The position numbers were made by a program, and so were the translations under genes. Source: Adiantum capillus-veneris (Eukaryota; Streptophyta; Polypodiopsida; Polypodiales; Pteridaceae). Taken from it: a stretch of DNA of 60,000 bases. Below the pieces are notes generated by a model that was not told the DNA's origin, did not search any database, and was given only the letters and a program-made list of their open reading frames with translations. This document shows, in pieces, positions 57,201 to 60,000 of this stretch; positions within the stretch are counted from its first letter, which is position 1; the number at the start of each line of letters is the position of its first letter. The DNA lies in assembly GCA_014529385.2 (NCBI GenBank), contig CM043942.1:26480469-26540468 (forward strand), in the 5' to 3' direction.

Positions 57201-59094
57201 TTCTTTATTGGTGACTTCTTTGTTCTTGCATCAAGGTGATCAAAGTCTCATTTGCCACTGTTAGCTTTTGTGTAATGTGTAAATCATTATACTACTTCTA
57301 CTTCATACATGACTTAATTAAAGCCTGACAAACTCCACTTAATTTCCCAAGTTAGTAACTTGCATCAAAAGGGCATTACTATCAATGAGCTATCATTGTT
57401 CATTTGTCCCAAAAATTCATATACATGATGTACAGGATATGTAGATGGCTATCATGGCTTCAGATTTGAAAAAATTGCATGTTTGACTAGCTAGGGGTTA
57501 TACCTTTTTTTTTCTTTTTTAAAATAATAACCCTTAGCTTGTAACCTCTATTCATAGCCTCCGAGCAAAGCTTGGCTTGATTTGGACTTGTATTTGGCTT
57601 TTAAAGCTTCATCTTTGAATTTCAATCTCGAGAATGACTGATGGGCATCTTGGACACCTTTTGGATATCAAACACATGTAGAACCAATGACGATCATCAG
57701 AATTGGGCTTGATCATTGGTTGCTCTTGCAGACATCTATCACAATAGATGTATGAACTGCCATTTTTGCCCCTTTTTTTCTTGTGAGTATGGTTAGTCCC
57801 TTTTGTTTGTTAGGCTTCATTAAGTCACATACAAGATAGAAGATTTACAGTATAAAGATCTACTTCCTGTATATGGCCTTGTAGACGCATGAAGTGGCTG
57901 ATAGGCAGCTTTACACTTGATGGCTGCTTTTGTTTAGTCGCATCACCAACTTCATTTGTCTTTGTAGTCCATCTTGGAGTTTGATGACCATTCTCAATCA
58001 TGTTTGGACTCATGTTGTTGTTGAAGGTTGATCAGCATTCTTTTCTTACCTTTGACATTATCCATCGTGCGTATGGCTTTTGAGACATGCCGCGTAAAGT
58101 GTCGTCATTTTCTTGGACCTTCTTGCTTTGTATGGCTCGACATCTCTTCAGTCTTTCCTTCATCTGGATTATGGATTTTTCTTGCTTTTTTTTTAATCTC
58201 AAAAGTAACAAATTAAAACCAAAAATCAAGTCAACTAAAAAGCAAAATCATCTTAACAGAATTATAAACTCTATGTACACTATACAATGTCCCTAGGGGC
58301 TCATATATGGCTTTTGTCCCCGTACTGCTCTTGTAATGCTACTATGAGGACATATACTCTAAATTTTGTCAAGAAATCATCAAAATCAAACGCAAAAATT
58401 CAATACAACTCACAAAACATTGCCCTCTAATATTCATATATTAGGTCAGCATTTAGAATGCCTCCCCCCCTCCTATTTGGAGTCCTCCTCGACGACAGGG
58501 TATCACCAAGGGTATGTGTTGTGCTGGGGAAATCAAAAATTGTGCCTATGCAGGCCTTGTAATATAGCCTATTATACATACACAGTCAATGCATGGAAAA
58601 GATTTATGATGTGCAAGATGTGGGTATAAGCAATTTGCTTATTGGCATTTGCTGGCAAAGCTTCCTATTCTAAGCAATGTGTTGGTCTTGAAGCTCCTGT
58701 GTTGTTTGCTTGATGGAAGGTTGTAGAGCTTTTTTGAAGGATTACTTATCTGTTCGATGTTTCTTTGGAATCCAGTTTAGCCCTGTGGTTGGTTTCATAT
58801 TTGGCATTGTTCCTTAAAGTGGGTTCTCTTCTAACTGTATTGTAACTGTAAAAGGAATTGAAAGAGTTCAAGGGATAGTGCAGTGATAGCAATGTTATTG
58901 GTTTCCTTTGGGATCCACTTATTTGTGATTCTTGGCAGTTTTGTTGATGTTGCTCGTTTGGGAACCCATACTTGTCCCTGCTTTGTTTGTGTTTGAAGAG
59001 ACTCCTTTGGGATCCACCGTGTCTTAGTGTGTTTTATGTTGAAAAACACTTATATGAGCTCAAATGTAACTTTTGACCTCTAATTTGGCACTTG
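57201..59094. other. No gene recognised; one polypurine-tract-like site
   Basis: AT-rich sequence without coding support. At about 58461-58480 the minus strand has AGGAGGGGGGGAGGC after a short Pol-tail-like reading, similar to the sites at 55260 and 56599, so another minus-strand LTR edge may be here. Confidence 0.4.
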
Positions 59095-60000
59095 AGACAT
59101 CATACGCGTATAATGTCTATGTGCTCAAAATTTGACAAAATTTGGTATGTGGGCTCTCCTTGATGTCCTCTACCCACTGCAAGTTTTAGTTTGTAAATTT
59201 AACCTTTATTTTGGCACTTGAGACATTATACGTGTATAAAGTCTTTTGTGGCAGAATGAGGTGACTTTTCTTTCACTGATTCCTTATCGCTCAAGCAACT
59301 CTCAGCAAGTTTCAGAATTCAATTTAAACATTTTTTAGCAAGTTAAGACCAATATAAGCCTGAATCTGCAGTTTTTTGTCTTTTGCTCTTTGCAAGCCCA
59401 AATGAGCTCCAAATTCAATGAATTTTGGCTAGGGACTTCTTTTATGCTCTAGGACACTGAGGTATACTTGACCCAGATCTAGCCTATGAGACTTTATACG
59501 CATATAAAGTCTTTTGGCTAAGAATTCACTTAGATTTGTACCCAAGGTACTCCTTGATGCATACAACAACAATATGTGATTACAGTAAATTTTGGATGTC
59601 AAAATTGCTCAAAATCACCATTTTCTCACCTTTACCTTCAAATGAGATGAAATTTTGCAAGCAAGCTTAACACCTCATTTCCCAACACCCTATGTGGTCA
59701 AAAGTGAAATTTGACTTTCAGATCTGACCTTGAGACTTCATACGCGTATAAAATCTATGTGCTCAGATTTGGCCCAAATTTGGTGAGTAAGCTTCTCTTG
59801 TTGTGCTTAACACCCTTGTAAGCTCAGATTTGAATTTTGGTCTCTAAAAGTGCCCCTTAGACATTATATGCTTATAAAGTCTAACTTGTCAGAATGAAGT
59901 GAATTTCACTCCAGAGGTCCCTCTCTATACTGGCAACTGACCGATACAAGCCTGAATTTGCAATTTTCTGTCTTTTGCTCTTTGCAAGCCCAAAAGCAAT
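59095..60000. repeat. Higher-order repeat, period about 638 bp, built on a 24-bp near-palindrome
   Basis: Five near-palindromes AGAC(A/T)T.ATACG.GTAT...(G/A)TCT start at 59095, 59221, 59489, 59734 and 59859. The first and fourth, and second and fifth, are 639 and 638 bp apart, and sequence between them is homologous ('AAATTTGGT', 'GCCTGAAT.TGCA', 'TCTTTTGCTCTTTGCAAGCCCA'). The second higher-order unit runs off the window. Confidence 0.85.

Noticed and set aside
59095-60000. Rho-independent terminators or tRNA genes at the 24-bp dyads
   Set aside because: No T-tract follows, no cloverleaf can be drawn, and the context is eukaryotic.

Overview
This window looks like a TE-dense stretch of a large land-plant nuclear genome. 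Evidence: plant-type Ty1/copia and Ty3/gypsy elements with initiator-Met-tRNA primer sites, candidate spliceosomal introns, very long CT/GT/GA microsatellites, and a plant-like DEAD-box helicase remnant. A Penelope-type RT remnant and a DDE-like transposase remnant would fit a fern or other non-seed lineage, but that placement is only a guess. I see no intact host gene and no complete rRNA or tRNA gene.

Layout. 0-3 kb: a decayed gag reading left, then a 760-bp imperfect inverted repeat holding CT/CA tracts. 3-14.7 kb: a decayed right-reading Ty3/gypsy element (protease, RT-RNaseH, integrase, two accessory 3' ORFs, start of a 3' LTR). Its protease-RT linker is split by a 5.5-kb left-reading copia element with 192-bp LTRs. 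14.7-20.8 kb: unassigned ORFs, tRNA-SINE-like sequence around a (CT)80 tract, and a split left-reading pseudogene whose presumed intron is filled by about 1.9 kb of palindromic 'TATGCTAnCTAGCATA' repeats. 20.9-29.7 kb: a complete chromovirus (Ty3/gypsy, chromodomain) with 1.6-kb LTRs and a perfect AAGGG target-site duplication. 30.8-34.6 kb: another ruined gypsy element. 34.9-37.1 kb: a Penelope/telomerase-like RT remnant. 37.4-42.9 kb: a possible LINE fragment, microsatellites, and a long-TIR MITE-like element around a tRNA-like segment. 44.5-47.4 kb: a left-reading split pseudogene with good candidate splice sites. 48.8-50.9 kb: an LTR end with a primer site, then a DDE-like transposase remnant. 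51-57.2 kb: repeated LTR-like units, a gag remnant and LTR ends on the minus strand, and a DEAD-box helicase pseudogene. 59.1 kb to the end: a 638-bp-period repeat built around a 24-bp near-palindrome.

The genes do not form a pathway; they are the coding parts of independent transposons plus dead host-gene fragments. The unifying signal is decay. In-frame stops fall mostly where a C-to-T change in CAA, CAG or CGA would create them, as expected from deamination of methylated cytosines in silenced DNA.

Most coding calls rest on motifs read by eye. Element boundaries are firm for the copia element and the chromovirus and approximate elsewhere.
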